Origin: Eremophila alpestris peregrina
Taxonomy: Eukaryota > Chordata > Aves > Passeriformes > Alaudidae
Direction of reading: 5' to 3'
Assembly: GCA_009792885.1 (NCBI GenBank)
Contig: WMCF01000016.1
Location: 14,156,662 to 14,220,661, forward strand
DNA: 64,000 bases
Below, one piece after another: positions 1 to 13,400 of the stretch (position 1 is the first letter of the stretch; each line of letters opens with the position of its first letter). Position numbers and translations under genes: made by a program. The notes under the pieces are model-generated. The model was not told the DNA's origin. It made no database searches and saw only the letters and a program-made list of their open reading frames with translations.

Positions 1-1568
1 AGGCTGCACCTGCACTCTAGTTTTAAAAACCACTGCTCAGAAATTCGCCTTCCTTTCAGAACAGAGACCAGGGAGCAGCAGTGACAGCAGATGGCTTAGA
101 AGGTGTGAACCCAAAGAATGACTGTACCTGGCTTTGCCAGCCCAGCAGCCAGGAAGAAGGGGACAAGCCATGGGTGGCTGAGCTGAGCTGCTTTGCAAAG
201 TCTTGGGCAGACACCTCCACCTTTCATTGTCAGGGATTGCCTACCAGCATCTCTCTCTCGGCTGTAAATGCCAGGAGAAAAAAGCATGCCATGCATACTT
301 TCAGGAATTATAGGGAGGATCAGGTTTCCCCTGCTCTCCTTCGTTGTGACCCTAGACCCAGGTACATCTAAATAGGGTTGTCTGAAATGCTTACAAATAG
401 GGTACTTGGAGCCCCTAGGGTTGTAAATAACCATCTACAAAGGCTTTTGAAATGCAGTGATTCTGTCAGCGCTGCTGTATTCTGACTTTCCGCCCTCCTC
501 TTTGTTTCTTATGTTGCTCTGTAGCAGAAAAACACAGAACTGGTGATAAAGCTGGGCTTGAAATAAAGCCTGGCAAATAGACAGATGATTTTGTAGCCTT
601 GGCCACCTGGTGCAAGGAAGGGCTGCCCTGGGCTGACTGGTTTGTGCCACGCAGGGATCCTCTGATTGCCCGGGCAGGTGGGGATCATTACAGCTGCTGG
701 GGAGCAGGGCAGGAAGCTCTCTGAAATTAAGTTCGAGCTGGGAGAGGTTTGCAGTCTCTTTGCTTAGGGAAGCTTGGCCACTTAGCAAGCATGAGAGGGG
801 AAAGAAGGAGAACATGCCACTTCTCATGCATGTGGTAAGTTTCTATTAGTTTATTATTTTTTTAAGTCTTATACTGATAAACACTAAACAGTATGAATCT
901 GTGAGCCTGTGTGTGCCCCTAGAGGCTGTGACCGAGCCTCAAAGGCACCTCTCAAGAGTATTTATATTGAGAACTTGGTGAGTAATGCATTGAGATGTGC
1001 CTCAGGGCACGGGGTGTTGTGTTGGGCGCTGTTTGGAAGCAGCAAAGCCCTGAGAGCTCCTGAGTTAAAGGTGATTGAGAGTGAACCCGTGATTTGGATT
1101 TTATTGGCTGGTTATTTTATCTGTATATAGATAGGGAAAGAGGTCTATGTTTCTCTCCTCCATTTCTCTGCCCTTCTTCAGGTGCAATTCCACTCCTTTG
1201 GGGCTTGCCTTTTGACTTCTTGCCCAAGTTGATCAAGTAATAAGCTGGGAAAACTTGCCTTTTGAGGAAGGAAAATGAATTATTTTCACAGGTACCTTCT
1301 GGTCCTCTCCCAGTAAATGCTGCCTACAAAAGAAAAAAAAAAAAAAAAAAAGATGGTGCCCAGGTCAGCAGGGGAATTGCATACTCAGGAGTCCCAGACT
1401 CATGATGTACTAAAATCCAGGAGAACTAGAACAGGGCCAAGCAGGAGAGAAGCACAGGCTGTTACTGGAATCTGTTTATAGCACTGAGATCTGTTAGACC
1501 TGTGTGAAAACCCTGCAGCCAAAGGTGTTGGCCAGGAAGCTCAGCAGCATGAGGGAAGTTCAGGGAAA
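1..1568. other. Unassigned single-copy sequence, no gene seen
   Basis: I see no exon-like frame with matching splice sites, no RNA gene and no recognisable interspersed repeat here. Open frames of about 100-130 codons exist on both strands near 96-434 and 435-827, but they overlap each other and have no recognisable domain. The only compositional landmark is the poly(A) tract listed separately. Confidence 0.5.
1333..1351. repeat. Poly(A) tract, 19 A
   Basis: This is an uninterrupted run of 19 adenines. It could be a mononucleotide microsatellite or the tail of a retroposed sequence. The sequence just upstream shows no recognisable cDNA or SINE, so I treat it as a simple repeat. Confidence 0.85.
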
Positions 1569-1620
1569 TCACAGAATGTTCTGAGATGGAAGGGACCCAC
1601 AAGGATCACTGAGTCCAAGT
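1569..1620 (-). mobile_element. CR1 LINE 3' tail fragment
   Basis: Read on the minus strand, this is the last ~50 bases of a CR1 element: 'gtccaactcctgg'-side sequence (here only 'cttggactcagtgatcc'), then a 'gggtcccttcca'-like block and an 'attctgtga' end. On the plus strand it reads tcacagaatgttctgagatg followed by gaagggacccacaaggatca. It is severely 5'-truncated and non-coding. The words match the 3' end of the copy at 54341-54589, so both probably belong to one CR1 subfamily. CR1 elements are non-LTR retrotransposons that usually insert as 5'-truncated copies. Confidence 0.85.
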
Positions 1621-1636
1621 GAATGTAAGTGAATGT
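1617..1636. repeat. 10-bp tandem duplication at CR1 edge
   Basis: The decamer aagtgaatgt occurs twice in direct tandem, starting exactly where recognisable CR1 sequence stops. It may be replication slippage, or a trace of the insertion event at the truncated 5' end of the CR1 copy. Confidence 0.7.
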
Positions 1637-2030
1637 ACAGGGATTAAACCAAGTTCATTGCTTCCAAACAAGCAAATAGGAGGACTCTCTCCAACACAAG
1701 TGGGTTTAGCTGACAGATGATGACTTGTTGTGCCTGTGGGCAGGAGGTGGGATCAGACTGATTTTAATTGAACTTCCTGGGTCTGCTGGCTCAACTGCTT
1801 TGTTTCAATGATAAATTACAGTGTATTCTGAGAATATTGTATAGACTTCAGTGTTGGTGGGTCAGCTACAATAAAACTCCAAAGTACTGGTGAGATGATG
1901 ATTAAGCAATAGCTTGTAATAAACTAAGATGTGTGTACTGTGTGTAATGATCAACAGCAAAGAGGAGCAGCAGGAGGACAGGAGAGGGAAAGAAATGCTT
2001 CTGGTGAAGAGTATAAAATGGTATTTTGTG

Positions 2031-2056
2031 TTTTTTTTTTTTTTTTTTTTTTACAG
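2031..2056 (+). repeat. Poly(T) tract (22 T) followed by ACAG
   Basis: Twenty-two uninterrupted thymines are followed directly by acag. This resembles a polypyrimidine tract plus AG of a 3' splice site. A simple mononucleotide repeat, or the antisense of a poly(A) tail, is equally possible. The downstream plus-strand frame has no recognisable domain, so I do not call an exon. Confidence 0.6.
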
Positions 2057-5000
2057 AGCATGTGGAGCACGTGGGTGGTTTGACTGGAACTTATTTAGAG
2101 TTCTGTCCCTGTCATGGCTCTGAGGGAGTGAGCAATGGGTGTTCTGTGCTGCCAGGCAGTTTGTTCCTCACAGGCATCACTGTGTAACAGATCTGTGTGA
2201 GAGCCACCCTTAGCATGTCTGTTAAAATGATAAATCCTGTGTATTGCACAGGGCTCAGTGCATTGCAGTTCATGCAACAGGAGAGAAAATGAAGATGCAG
2301 AGCAGGGCCACAATGTGCCCTAGGGGAGTCACAGGGTCTCCCTGCTTCTCAGTCCCTCCTGCATGGCTGCAAGGAGCTCCCTCCTTGGCCTACCCCACCC
2401 CTTGGGGTTTGCTAGTGTTTTATGTGTTCCTCAAGAGCAGCCTTTTAAACCTGAGCATGAGCTGTTCCCATCCTCCTCTGGGATGTCACAGATATCTGTG
2501 GCATGACTCTGAGTCAAACTGTGTCACTTAGCTCCAGAGCACACGCAAGGCTCATTGAGGCTTTCACAGAAAAGATCCACAATTCCCTGGGTGCCTGTAT
2601 AGATTTTTCCACAGTGTGGTATTTGGCTGCTTAGTCACTGAGTTATCTTTGTGTTTTAAGAATAGACTTGTCTACCATCCCCTTGGCTGTACAGCAAAAG
2701 AAAGACTTTATTTGTCTTAGCACAAACACCTTGTATAAGTGTCAGATGTGCCAGCAAGTATGTGCTTAATTAAACAGGCTCCTTAATAGGTTTTGTTATC
2801 ATTTTAGTGCTCTGCACTTGAGCCACTTCTCTTACAGGACTGGTTAATGAATTTCAGAGGCTATCTGACAAGTAATGTTCTTTGCTTGCTTGTTATGTAA
2901 AATTCATTACTGTTTCCCTTTGCATGGTGTATATTGAATCACAAATATTATGACTTAATTAGCTTATTGCAATTTATGGGATGGTGGATGTAGGTTTTTT
3001 ATTTACTGATCTTATGCAGAACTAACCTGTTTAAAACAAGCAAACAAATAGAAACTCAAGTTGTTTTGGTGTCATTTGTCATTCCCTGCTGACAAATACC
3101 TCCCCTTGACCTTCATCATCTGGGGACTTTTCCATAGCTTGCTAACCCCTTTTTTTTCCCCATAAAAAGGGAGGAAAATGTGCTAGAATTAATCAGAGCT
3201 TTAATTTTAGGGGATTAGTAGGACTCAACCAACCTCATTGCTCTGAGCACAGAACTTTCCATGTTTATTTTCTTCTTACAAGCAAGTCTCTAGTATGCAT
3301 TTCCTTTGAGTCTCACAGAAATGTTTTGGGGTAATTTCTTAGCTGGTATACTTGGAAGTACTTCCCTCACCAGTTCTGAGAAAGGCACAGAGCTGTTTTT
3401 CCTCTGCTTCCTAGAGAGTTCAAATTATTCACACTAGTAGACAGAATTGCCTCTTGTGGGCAGGCACAAATCCACAAGGCTGTGGGTCTCTGAATGCCTG
3501 TGCTAGCAGGGTGAAGGAGGCTCAGTGTGTGACAGCTGTGGGCCAGAAAAGGCACTATGTCCCTGGAAAGACCTACCTAGTGCAGGTAGCTCTAGATAAC
3601 CATCAAAATCGAAGTTATCAAACCCATCCTGAAGTATCATGTTCCAGCTGTACCCTCTGTTTATTTTCCTGTGTCTTTACAACAGCCTGGTGTGAAGCTA
3701 CCTTCCACCCAAGGCTATCCCCATTTACTTTCCTAATCAACTGTTTGCTGGATGGGGAAAATGTGCAGTGGGTCAGAAACCACAGTGGAATGGTTTCTGC
3801 AGGATGACACTGGATGTGAGGGGTGTCGTGGTACCTGCTCCCTCACACTGCCACAGCCTGCCTGGTGTGCACTGGGATGGAGATTGTCTCCTCCACAAAT
3901 AATGTAGTTATGCTCCTGTCTCACTGGGCTGAGACTGCACAGAGGCAGGATAATAACAACAGCTTGCCCAGAGCATACAAGAAATCTGTTGCAGAGAAAC
4001 AGGATTCTGCAAGAGATCATAATGGTAGCAACATCCTTTTTTTCCATCTGTGTTGATTTTCAGATTGCTTTGTGCTCCTTTTCTGAGTTTTGCCCTCATT
4101 ATAACTTGAGAAAAGTTGAGCTGCTCCAGTGGTCTCTTCTCTTCCCACAGCTGCCTCATTGTTATTTTTTGCTGTACAGGGCACTGAACTCCTTAGGAAA
4201 TCAGCTGCTGCTGGTTGAAGGCTGGACCTGTTTGGAAACTGTAGCCACAAAAGCCAGATTTTCCAGGGTAATCAGGCCATTAAACCTCCTGTGGGAATTT
4301 TCAAGGCTGGCTTTATCTGCCCTGCAGAGAGAAGTGTGGGGAGAGGCTGCTGACCGCTGTCCCTCCTGCTGATGACACAAACTGGAATTGCTTCTCCTTG
4401 AACACTGTCTCCACTGGGGTGAAGCCTGGCTTTGTGTTGTCCTGATCCCTCAGTCCAGACCACAGTGACCACACAAAGTTAGAGTAGCCCTGAGGCTGTT
4501 CCCCTGTTCCAACATGTGCCACCAGCAAACTGCTCAAAGAGATTAAATCTTTGACTACACTCTGACCCAATGTCTCAGCTTCAACCCAAAGTGTTGGTCT
4601 TGGAGCAGTCCAATTGAATTTGGACTTTACCAACATAAACAGCTTAGGAAATTCAGAGCCTTATTTCTTTACTTTTCTTTGTCCTATCTTCTGGCATTAC
4701 ATGTTTCAGTCCATGACTGTAGACTTTGCTGGAAAGAGTCAGTCTCTCTGGGAGTTACAAACGTTCGTGCAGTCTCTTCCTCCTTTTTGGATCAGAGGAA
4801 TGGATTTGTAGTGAAGAGGAATTTTTCTCATGATGTAAGATTGTTTCTACGTTTTGATTTTTCAGTGTCTTCCTCCCAAACTGCAGTGAGTTTTATTGTA
4901 GTTTTGTGTTTCCTAATTGACAAAAAAATTCCAAACTGGTTGGCAGCAGCAGAAAAGGCACATAAGGTACCCAAACCTCCTAAAACAAGAACAGTTCTGG

Positions 5001-8000
5001 CCTGTTCCAAGACGCCTCCCCCTCCCAAAATGTTAAACTGGGAGATTGCTGAAGCTATTCTGTTCCCATAGCTGGATTAGCCCTCAGTGAATCAGCCCTC
5101 TGAGAAATCTCTTTGGGGAATTCCTGGCAGGCTGTACCCCAGCATCACTTGCTGACTAAGTTGGGAGCTTCCTCAATAGTGCTGCTGTGTGGGACGATGG
5201 GTCAAAGCCTTGGTGTCACAATCCTGGAGCCCAGCTGCGGGTCACAGCTCTGAGGATGGGGAAAAGCCCTGTCCCATCCTACATCCCTTTTGTCCTCCAA
5301 ATTTCCCCAGAATGAGGAAGCTCACCCTTCTGCAGTAGGTGGTGGATCTGGGATGAAAACACACTCGTTGGAGCTCCTGGCTGCACTGAGCCTTGCACTG
5401 CTGCTCTCCCAGCAATGTCAGGGAATGCTGGGCTGCCTCAGAGAGTGGGGCACCAGGCAGGAGAGTGGGTGCCAAGATATGTACCTGCAGACTCCCAGAC
5501 TCTGGAAAGCCTCTTGGCTGTGGGGTGTAGACTGGCCACGAAGCTGCAAAGAACAGATGAAAAGACTGTGGGGTTTGTGTTGCTTAGGAGCTCACCAAAA
5601 GTTGTTGGAATGAACTGGAGAGCAGAATTCATCCCAGGAGGCATTAGACACAGGCAGAGAGATTTTACTTTTGAGCTTTTAACTTGATTTGCCTCATGTG
5701 GCATGCCTGCCTTTTCTCCATTTGGAGTTATCTTGTCCTGTTTGTACCTTTTTAGTGCTCTAATGAAACCCAGCCATGGGGCCAGAAGCCTTTGACTTCT
5801 GGCTTGGCTGCCTCCAAGACCAGATGTGGCAATTTCACCTCCCAGTCTGTCTGATTCAGTCCAGTCCCAAGCAGTTTTTAACTGATGAAGAAAATGAGAC
5901 AAATGTTTGTCAAAGCTGCTCTGGTTGAAAGGAGCAGAGCTGGAAAAGTGTTTTGGCCATCAGGGCTCCAGCTCCCTGCCCAGGCTGGAGGGTTTGCTGC
6001 CTGCAGTGCTCAGTATTTGTGTGGAGCCTGTTTTGCACATACTAATTTTGAGCTGTACATTTTCTTCCAGGAAGTCTTGGCTTTATAACTTCCTAGGAAT
6101 AGTTTGCGTGTTGGAAAACCCCCTCCTGCCATATGGGAAGGAGCATTCTCACTTGTACCCTGTAAAATATACATGAAGATTTTTAATTAAATGAACTTCC
6201 GCTAACTGCAGAAGTTTGGAATTTTCAGACGCTTTGATGCAGTGGGTGTAAATTTATGACAATTTCTGAGATGTACCTGGCAAAATAGTGCAGCTGAGTG
6301 GGTCTGTCCCTTGTTTGATTCATGGTCCAAGACACAGAAATCAGCAGCATGGTTTGGTACCAGCGCAGCTGGTGCTGCTCTGGTGGTACAGGGTCCATGT
6401 TGTTTATTCAACAACCATGTGACACAACTTTTGTGTAGATGGCTCAGGTAATTTTCCCATGTCCAGAGGCTGCAGCTGGCCCTGTGCCACTGCCTTTATC
6501 CTTTCACTTTGTGGTTTCCAAGGCCAGTTGTGCTTGGTTGGGCAATGCATGACAAGGGAATGTCCAAGATGATGAACCTGTTCTTAATGTCATCCAATCA
6601 GCTCACAGTTGCCCTCCCTCAAAGCTGACTTTGCTGGGCACTCCTCAACCTGATTTTTAGGTGTCTTTTTAGTGCAGCAGAGCTAAATTATCTGCATGGA
6701 ACAAGTGCTGGAGGAGAAACAGGACTTATCTCCTCAGCAGACAGTTTACACTGGCATACACTGCTGTTTGCAAGGAATGAGACTTGATAGAGGTCCCCTG
6801 GGTGAAGCAGGGTTGAGTAAAATGCTGTCAGTGTCACAAAATCCCTGCCCCTTCTGAGCCTCTGTTGTTCCTACAAAACTGTTTGGATGTTGATTGTGCA
6901 GTATTCTGGTGTCCCTTTTGTGTATGAGGGTCAAAGCAAAACAGTTAAATGAAATTTTGCATGTCAGAACTGGAATTACCTTTCCCTGCAGGATGCTTCA
7001 GCTCTGAATTTGCTAAAAAAACCCCAACCAACTCAATGACTTGCCCAAAATTCCTCCCAGGAAGGAAAATTTGACCAGGAAGAGAGAGGAAGATTGGGTA
7101 ATTATTTTGTAGAATTTATAAACATTCATTTTTCTGTCACAAACAGTTTCCTTTTACCTTCCTTACCTGAGCAGGTGGGAGGAAACCATTGCCCAGCAGT
7201 TACAAAAGGGGCTAAGTGTGAGGAGAAATAAATCCTCTCTGCAGCTGCCGTGTGGCAGGCAGCTGGCCAGTAGCACTCCACAAACACTGGTGTTCATCCA
7301 GTGCAGGAGCAGCCCAGCCTGGCATTTCTGCAAGTGCCAGGTACTTCTGGGGGGCATCACAGATTGAATGTTTCCTGGAAAGAGAGAGTCTCTGTGTAAA
7401 CATGCTGAATAAACACAGTCATCCTCTCCCTCCAGCCCCATCCTGTCAAGTGTAAGGTGCAGATGCAGGAGCCAAGAGCTCTTCCAAATTAATCCTTCCC
7501 CCTCTGGCTGCCTCTGTGTTCTGCCTCTGGTGTGCAAGCAAACCAAGGCCAACAGCCTTGGCCAGGGTCAGACTGGCCCAGTGCTGCCTCCTCTGCTTCC
7601 AGCATCCCTGTGCTGTGGCCTGCCCCCAGCTCTGCCTCTTCATGGGCTTGCTGGAATTGGGAAAAGGATTGCTGTTACCTCTGCTGAGGCAGAAACACAA
7701 TCCAAAGCAGCTCGTTGGGTTCTAGGGGAAGAGGGATGTGAAGTAACCACCTCTGGCTCATACTGGTAATCTGTAGATTTTGTGGGGGAAAAAAAGTACG
7801 TAAGGAAGAGCTGCGACTGAATAACTCTGGTGCCCTTCTCTAAAGTGGCTACTAAAGGCTCAGGAGTGGTAGAAGAACACCAGCATGTGACAGACCAGTA
7901 CAAGAGTACTGCTGGTAGAAACACGGGTTTTAGAAATTGAGTTCTTGTCATCCTTTGTCTTAAGGATGCTTAAGTGCTTCTTTCCTCTAAATCCAACCTG

Positions 8001-10169
8001 AGGTTTAGATTTGGGGCATTGTTCCGTGCTGCTCAAAAATGTACACTGTTAGAGGCATTCAAGAAACTGAAACTAAGGCTATAGGTAAATGTTTGCCACA
8101 TATTTTTCAGCTGAAAAATGCTTAAGCAGCTCTTGCTTCACTGGAAGACCACAAAATTGTTTGATAGTTTCTGCTGTATATCTATTACAAGAAGGCTTTG
8201 ATTCTTTCCCCCTGGATTGCTCTGGAGCTTCCTGTAGGAACATGGGCAATATTATTTTTGCAGGGAGTACGTGAGCAGAAAAAAACCAGTCTTTAAAGTG
8301 GGATGAGGATGTCCTTTTTGGGCCCTTTCACAGTTTGGACTTAGATTTGAGAACTGGACCTCTCTTGAAGGAGGACCTGGAAACTTCAAAAAGCCCTAAG
8401 ATGAATTTTTTGAGTCCTAGAAGAATTGTGGTTTTTCTGCAAGAGCACAGTATACCCATCCTGTACTAGATGCAGCAGTTGTTTCCTCAGTAATGTGAAC
8501 CACACACCTGAAGCACAGAGTGGTGGTGATGATATAACCTGTGCTCTCAGTTCTGCACCTGGCTTTTGGGGGTCTTGAGCCACATATTTAGGATTTTGCT
8601 GAAGGAAACAGAAGTGACCTTTGTGCTGTCCAGATTCTCCAGCTCCCATCTGCTGCCCTGGCTCCCATCACACTGGGTTCCTGCAGTGCTGGCTTCTATT
8701 CTCTTTCCAGGTTGAAAGAAAACTGTGTGTGCTTGTGTCCCCCTTGGAGCTGAGGCCACCGTGGTGGTGCTGTAAGGGAGGGCTCTGTGCCATGGCCCTT
8801 TTCAGCTCTCTGGCTGGAGTGCTGTGAGGAGTCCAGCATTTTGTGTGAGAGAGAAATCCCTCTGGCATGCTGTGTTAGAGCAGGATTTACTGGAAACAGG
8901 TCCTTGATGAAAACCTTCCTTGCACAACACTTTTCCCACCTACAGGCAGTGGAGACTGGCACAGTCCAAAAGCTTTCAACAGCCAGTTCTTTTGCAGAGG
9001 TCTGGCAAGGAGGCTCCAGATCTGGAGAGCAAGGCTTAACTCGAGGCTGCTTTAATTGGAGACAGTGCTGTGGGTCTGTGTATCAATGAGTAGGTGATGA
9101 CCTTGTGAATTCCCAGCCCTGCTCACTTGTAATAGCTCCTCAGGGCTGTGTTTGTAAGAGGATTTTTGGAAGCAGTTTGCACTACAGGGTGACAGGTGTA
9201 GAGAGCTGAATTTGCCCCAGATCCTGATAGTTTCTGGGAGGGAATGTTGTTTAGTTTCTATTGAAATGTGAAGCTGCTCCTTCTGTGTTGCTCTTTTCTA
9301 AATGGTTTGGGCTGGGGAGAGACAGTGTATGTAGAGAAGTGAATATGGCATTTCTGCCTTTTGAATTTAATAGTCCTGTATAATTTTGAGGAAGTCTGTG
9401 GCTGTTATTTGGTGCTATTCCTGCTTCCCATGCCAGCCAACACTGCCAGCACAGGTGTGTGTCTGCATTCCTGTTGACTCAGCCCTTGGTAAGTTCCTGG
9501 TGAAGGCTTCAGTCTCTTCTCCTCTAATTGATGTGGTTTGCTGTGCTCTGATGGAGATTGTTTATGGACTAGACTATGACTTTGGCCCCAGCATGTTACC
9601 CATGTCTACACAGATGAGCACAGACAAACCTGAGCTTGTCTGCCTGTACTAAGATGGAGTTGACTGTGAGCCAGACACCTCTTAGCATGGAGTCAGAGCA
9701 GAAGCAACAGCATGCCAGGCTCTGAGTGACTCTGCTCACAAGCCATGGAAGTACCTTCTGTGGCTGCAGTGAAGTCCTTGCTGTGCAGCTTTCCTGTTTT
9801 ACAGTCATTTGCCAGTAAATCCCATCCAAGTGTAAGCAGGTGTTGGGGATTTGCAGACCTCTCCTCACTCTTCTGCCTGGTGACTGCATTTTGGGTGATG
9901 AAACAGAGATACAAAATGCAGAAAAAACACAGAGATAGGGAGGTGTGTAATGACCCCTGTGGATGTGCACATCCAATGCAATGATTGACTGGATCTCCTG
10001 AATCTCCTGGGCTGTGTTACCAAGCTCTGGCAGGACAGCAGGGGCTGCCTGCTGAAGGAGGAAGCTGCTGGCAAAAGGGAAGGAGCAGCCCCTTGGGCTG
10101 GCAAGGAGATCCCCCAAGGACCATCGTGCCTCAGAAAATGCCAGTTGTCTGAGAGAGAACAATTTTGTG
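2057..10169. other. Unassigned sequence, no gene seen
   Basis: About 8 kb of moderate-GC, CpG-poor sequence. Neither strand shows a domain-bearing frame or a convincing exon with acceptor and donor. The AT-rich part at about 2760-3230 (for example attagcttattgcaatttat) looks like non-coding DNA under some constraint, but sequence alone cannot show that. The open frame at 9596-10162 on the minus strand is 188 codons, starts at TTG and resembles no family I know. Confidence 0.5.
2483..2504. repeat. Imperfect 22-bp palindrome
   Basis: A perfect 14-bp palindrome, cacagatatctgtg (2487-2500), extends outward by three further base pairs per side after one T:G wobble position. It could form a short cruciform or be a dimeric protein-binding site. 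No further context supports a role. Confidence 0.6.
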
Positions 10170-10442
10170 GGGAAATGTTGGTTTTGATGAATTTCAGTTG
10201 CTGAAAAATATTGGACGAAAATGTTTTGAAAACTGTTTGACCTTTTCCAAATGGCAAAGTTTCAATGTTTTTAGGTCCAAATGCTGCTTCATTTTGATAG
10301 CTAGCATTAATTGAAGGTTAAAAAAAATGTTGGAACTGAAATGGAATTCCTGAAAATGAATAGAAACAAAATGTTTTCTTCCTCTTTTCCTCCCCCAGCA
10401 TTCTTATTTCTGGAGAAATTGTGAGGGTTTTTTTTTTTTTTT
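10170..10442. repeat. AT-rich block with recurring aaaatgttt words; T15 run
   Basis: Related words recur over about 210 bases: gaaaatgttttgaaaact, gtttcaatgttttt, aaaaaaatgttggaactg, gaaacaaaatgttttc. A small hairpin (tttcag-ttg-ctgaaa) lies at the left end. The block ends with a run of 15 T at 10428-10442. Such internally repetitive, purine/pyrimidine-skewed DNA is common in old decayed interspersed repeats, but I cannot assign a family. The simple alternative is biased single-copy DNA. Confidence 0.35.
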
Positions 10443-13400
10443 GACTTTTTAGTTTCTCTGAGTGGAGATATTTAAAACCTCACAAATTGTTGTGGGAGGG
10501 CATCCCATCCGGCTCACTATCCACCTGCTCCAATGCAGTTGCTGGTTTTGAAGTGGTTTTTGTTTTATTTCATGAAGGAGCTGCAAGCGTTTTTCAGACA
10601 TTCCAAAGGGAGAGTCTCCAGATCTGCAGAGGCACTGGGGTGCAGCCTGTCCCTGCAGCTCTCATGTGTCCAAAACCCTCTGTTGGCTTCCTGGCAAGTC
10701 TTGCATCTCCCCATCTGAAAGGAAAGAGTGTGAGCAGTGTGCTTTGATTTGTGCTGTGGCTAAGTGACAAACACACTGTGTTTGCTGAACTAACACCCTG
10801 GGAGAGCATGGAATGATCACTCTAAAAGCATCATGGCTAAAAGAAGCCAGTTGTGTGCACAAGTCAGGCTCCTGTCAGAGCATAAGGAATATAAGGTAAA
10901 TAGGACTGTGCAGCAGGAGATGCCTTAAAAAAACCTCACCAAAAAAATGCTGCTCACAAGTGCAGAGTCACAGAGAGCAGGAATCTCATCTGACTGAATT
11001 GGCTGGAGCAAAAAACCTGTGCATTGTGACATTTGCACATCTTCCAGCCAGGTAAAGGAACTGGGGTGGAGAGAGCAGGAGGGGCTGTGAGCTTCCTGCT
11101 CTCCAGCTCTGCAGTGGAGTGAAAGTGCACCTTTCCACCTCTTTTCTTAAATGGAAAGGATTGATATGAGATCTGTCATGTGGAGTGTGATGGCACACAG
11201 GCTGTGCTGTCTCCCCCAGCATCCCAGGTCTGTTGCCATGTCTCTGGTTGATGTGAAGAGCATTCATTGTTCCTCTTTTAGCTGTGCTGCCTTTGCCTTG
11301 TCCATCAGGTGATGAGTCACATCATCGTGGTGATTTCTGACTTCCACATGATGCTGTGCTGGATCTGTGTTTGGAGGGCTTTGTTTCTCCTTTTGGGGGG
11401 ATGTCTGACAGTTTTACTGCATCTCTTGGAGTGTCCTCAGTAGGAACAAGAGTTTGCATTTCAGCCATCTTCATGGCATGTAGGTGCCAGTTTGGATTTT
11501 GGCCTTGCACTAAGGTGATAGAGTTCAGTTTTGCTTTTGAGGGATGTTTGTGAAGTGCAAAGCCATAGGCTTCAGGAAATTGCTAAAACTTAAGGTGTAG
11601 TAATGGTAGAATGATCTTGATATCAAGGATGCTCCTAAAGCCCTCCCAAGAGGGCAGGGTGGGTAAGATGAAGTCTGCAAGCAATTTAGGGGCTGATAGA
11701 TGGTGAGGTGTAATGTTCCTATAGATAACAAATACTGGTTTCAGGTTTCTCACAACATTGGTTTTATATTGGTCTATTTCTGAAACATGAAGTATTTTGA
11801 AAATCCTTGTCAAGTTGATTTGCCTCAAAAAGGGCTCCTCTAGGGCAGCCACTACCTGGACCTGAATGCTTTCCCTCTTTTCTAATAGCAAAGCTCTTTC
11901 TTCCTCATTTCCCTGTTGGTATTGGCAGAAACGCCAAATATGAAGAGGTTGCAATGTAAGCAAACAATTTTAGGAGCCTATTTAAGAACAAAGTAATGGC
12001 AAACAACAACAGGAAAATCTGAAGGATTTAGAAGATGTTTTTCCTCATTTGGATGGATGGCGTTACGCTGGAGAATAAATGGATACAAGCAAATTAAAAA
12101 ACATAATTTCTAGGAGAGGTGCAGAGCTGAATTCTCTCTACTATATGTATTGACTATATTCAGTGCAGTAATTCTGAAGTCACTTTTAACTCACCTAATG
12201 CTTCTAACAGATTGCCCTGGTAAACTGCTGTTGTCAAAGTACTTCTTGCATCTTAATGTGTCCCAGAAAGAGGTCTGCCTTAAAAGATGCACCTTGCAGG
12301 GGTTTTTATTTTGGGTACCCCTGTAACTTTGCCTTGGCAGCCATTCACTCTGTTTGACTGCTCCTCTGGCTGAATATTTGCTCCTTTGAGCAGAGTATAG
12401 GCAATGCTGTGTTAAACTGCTGCCATTTTTTGTGCTTCAAAATCACCTTGAGCTGAGTGGGTGAAACTGTGTTTTGTACAAGTAGCTTGTGTTCCTCTGG
12501 GCAGTTCCCTTGCTGAATGGGATGTAAGGCTTGTACCAAGAATTTATGACCCTTTCCCCTCCCTGCTGCTTTTCCCTAATGGCTCACATTGCTTTCATTT
12601 CTGCTTTTTCTCTAAAATACGTAAATGGACTTTTAAAAATTAGTGTCGTGAGCACTTACAAGAACCTGGGACTGAGCTGTGTCTGAACAGAAAGATGGAA
12701 TGCCCTTTTTCTTCACTGTCCTGTTCAGCCTTTCAAGCTTTGTGTCTAGGCCCTACATATTTAAAAAGAAAAAAATTAGCCCAATCTTTCAAAATAGTCA
12801 AATGGATTACACCATCTTTTTCTGCTGTGGGTATCACCTTTAAGAACTGGAATCTACTTTTTCTCCACTATCATGCCCAGAACCTGACTGTTACCATGAG
12901 GAAGGGCTAGAAACTCAGATTCTGAGAAACTCAAACTCTTTTGCTTATAAGGAGCCCTTCAAATAATTTCAAGGTATCTTACAGGATTTTCCAACCATTG
13001 CATTTTTTGCTTTTATTTTGGATTCAAGGAAATCCTTGGACTTAAAGTTTAAAAACCCACTCACCAATCCATTATTGTACCAGCTTGTCAGGTTCCATCA
13101 AAACTACTCAATTGCTTCCACATCAATTTTAAGCTGCTGTATTAAATCAGAGAATCTTGTGAAGAGTCTCAACTGGCTATGAGAGCAAAAACTAGGATTT
13201 TTTCAGACTTGGAAGTTTCTCAGTTTTTTGGAGATCTCTGCAGAATTTGAGCTGCAACTTGAAAAGGCAGAGGGTTGCATGTGTGTAAAATAAGCTGGGC
13301 AATCACAGATCTGTAATGTAACCTGATTCTTTGCGTTTTTATGTTCCCTAAATGTGTTTACAGTCAAGAAAAATAGTTTTTCCATGAGCACACTGCTCTT

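Noticed and set aside
9596..10162. 188-codon minus-strand open frame
   Set aside because: It starts at TTG, shows no domain, signal peptide or splice context, and is overlapped by two other frames. Most likely chance.
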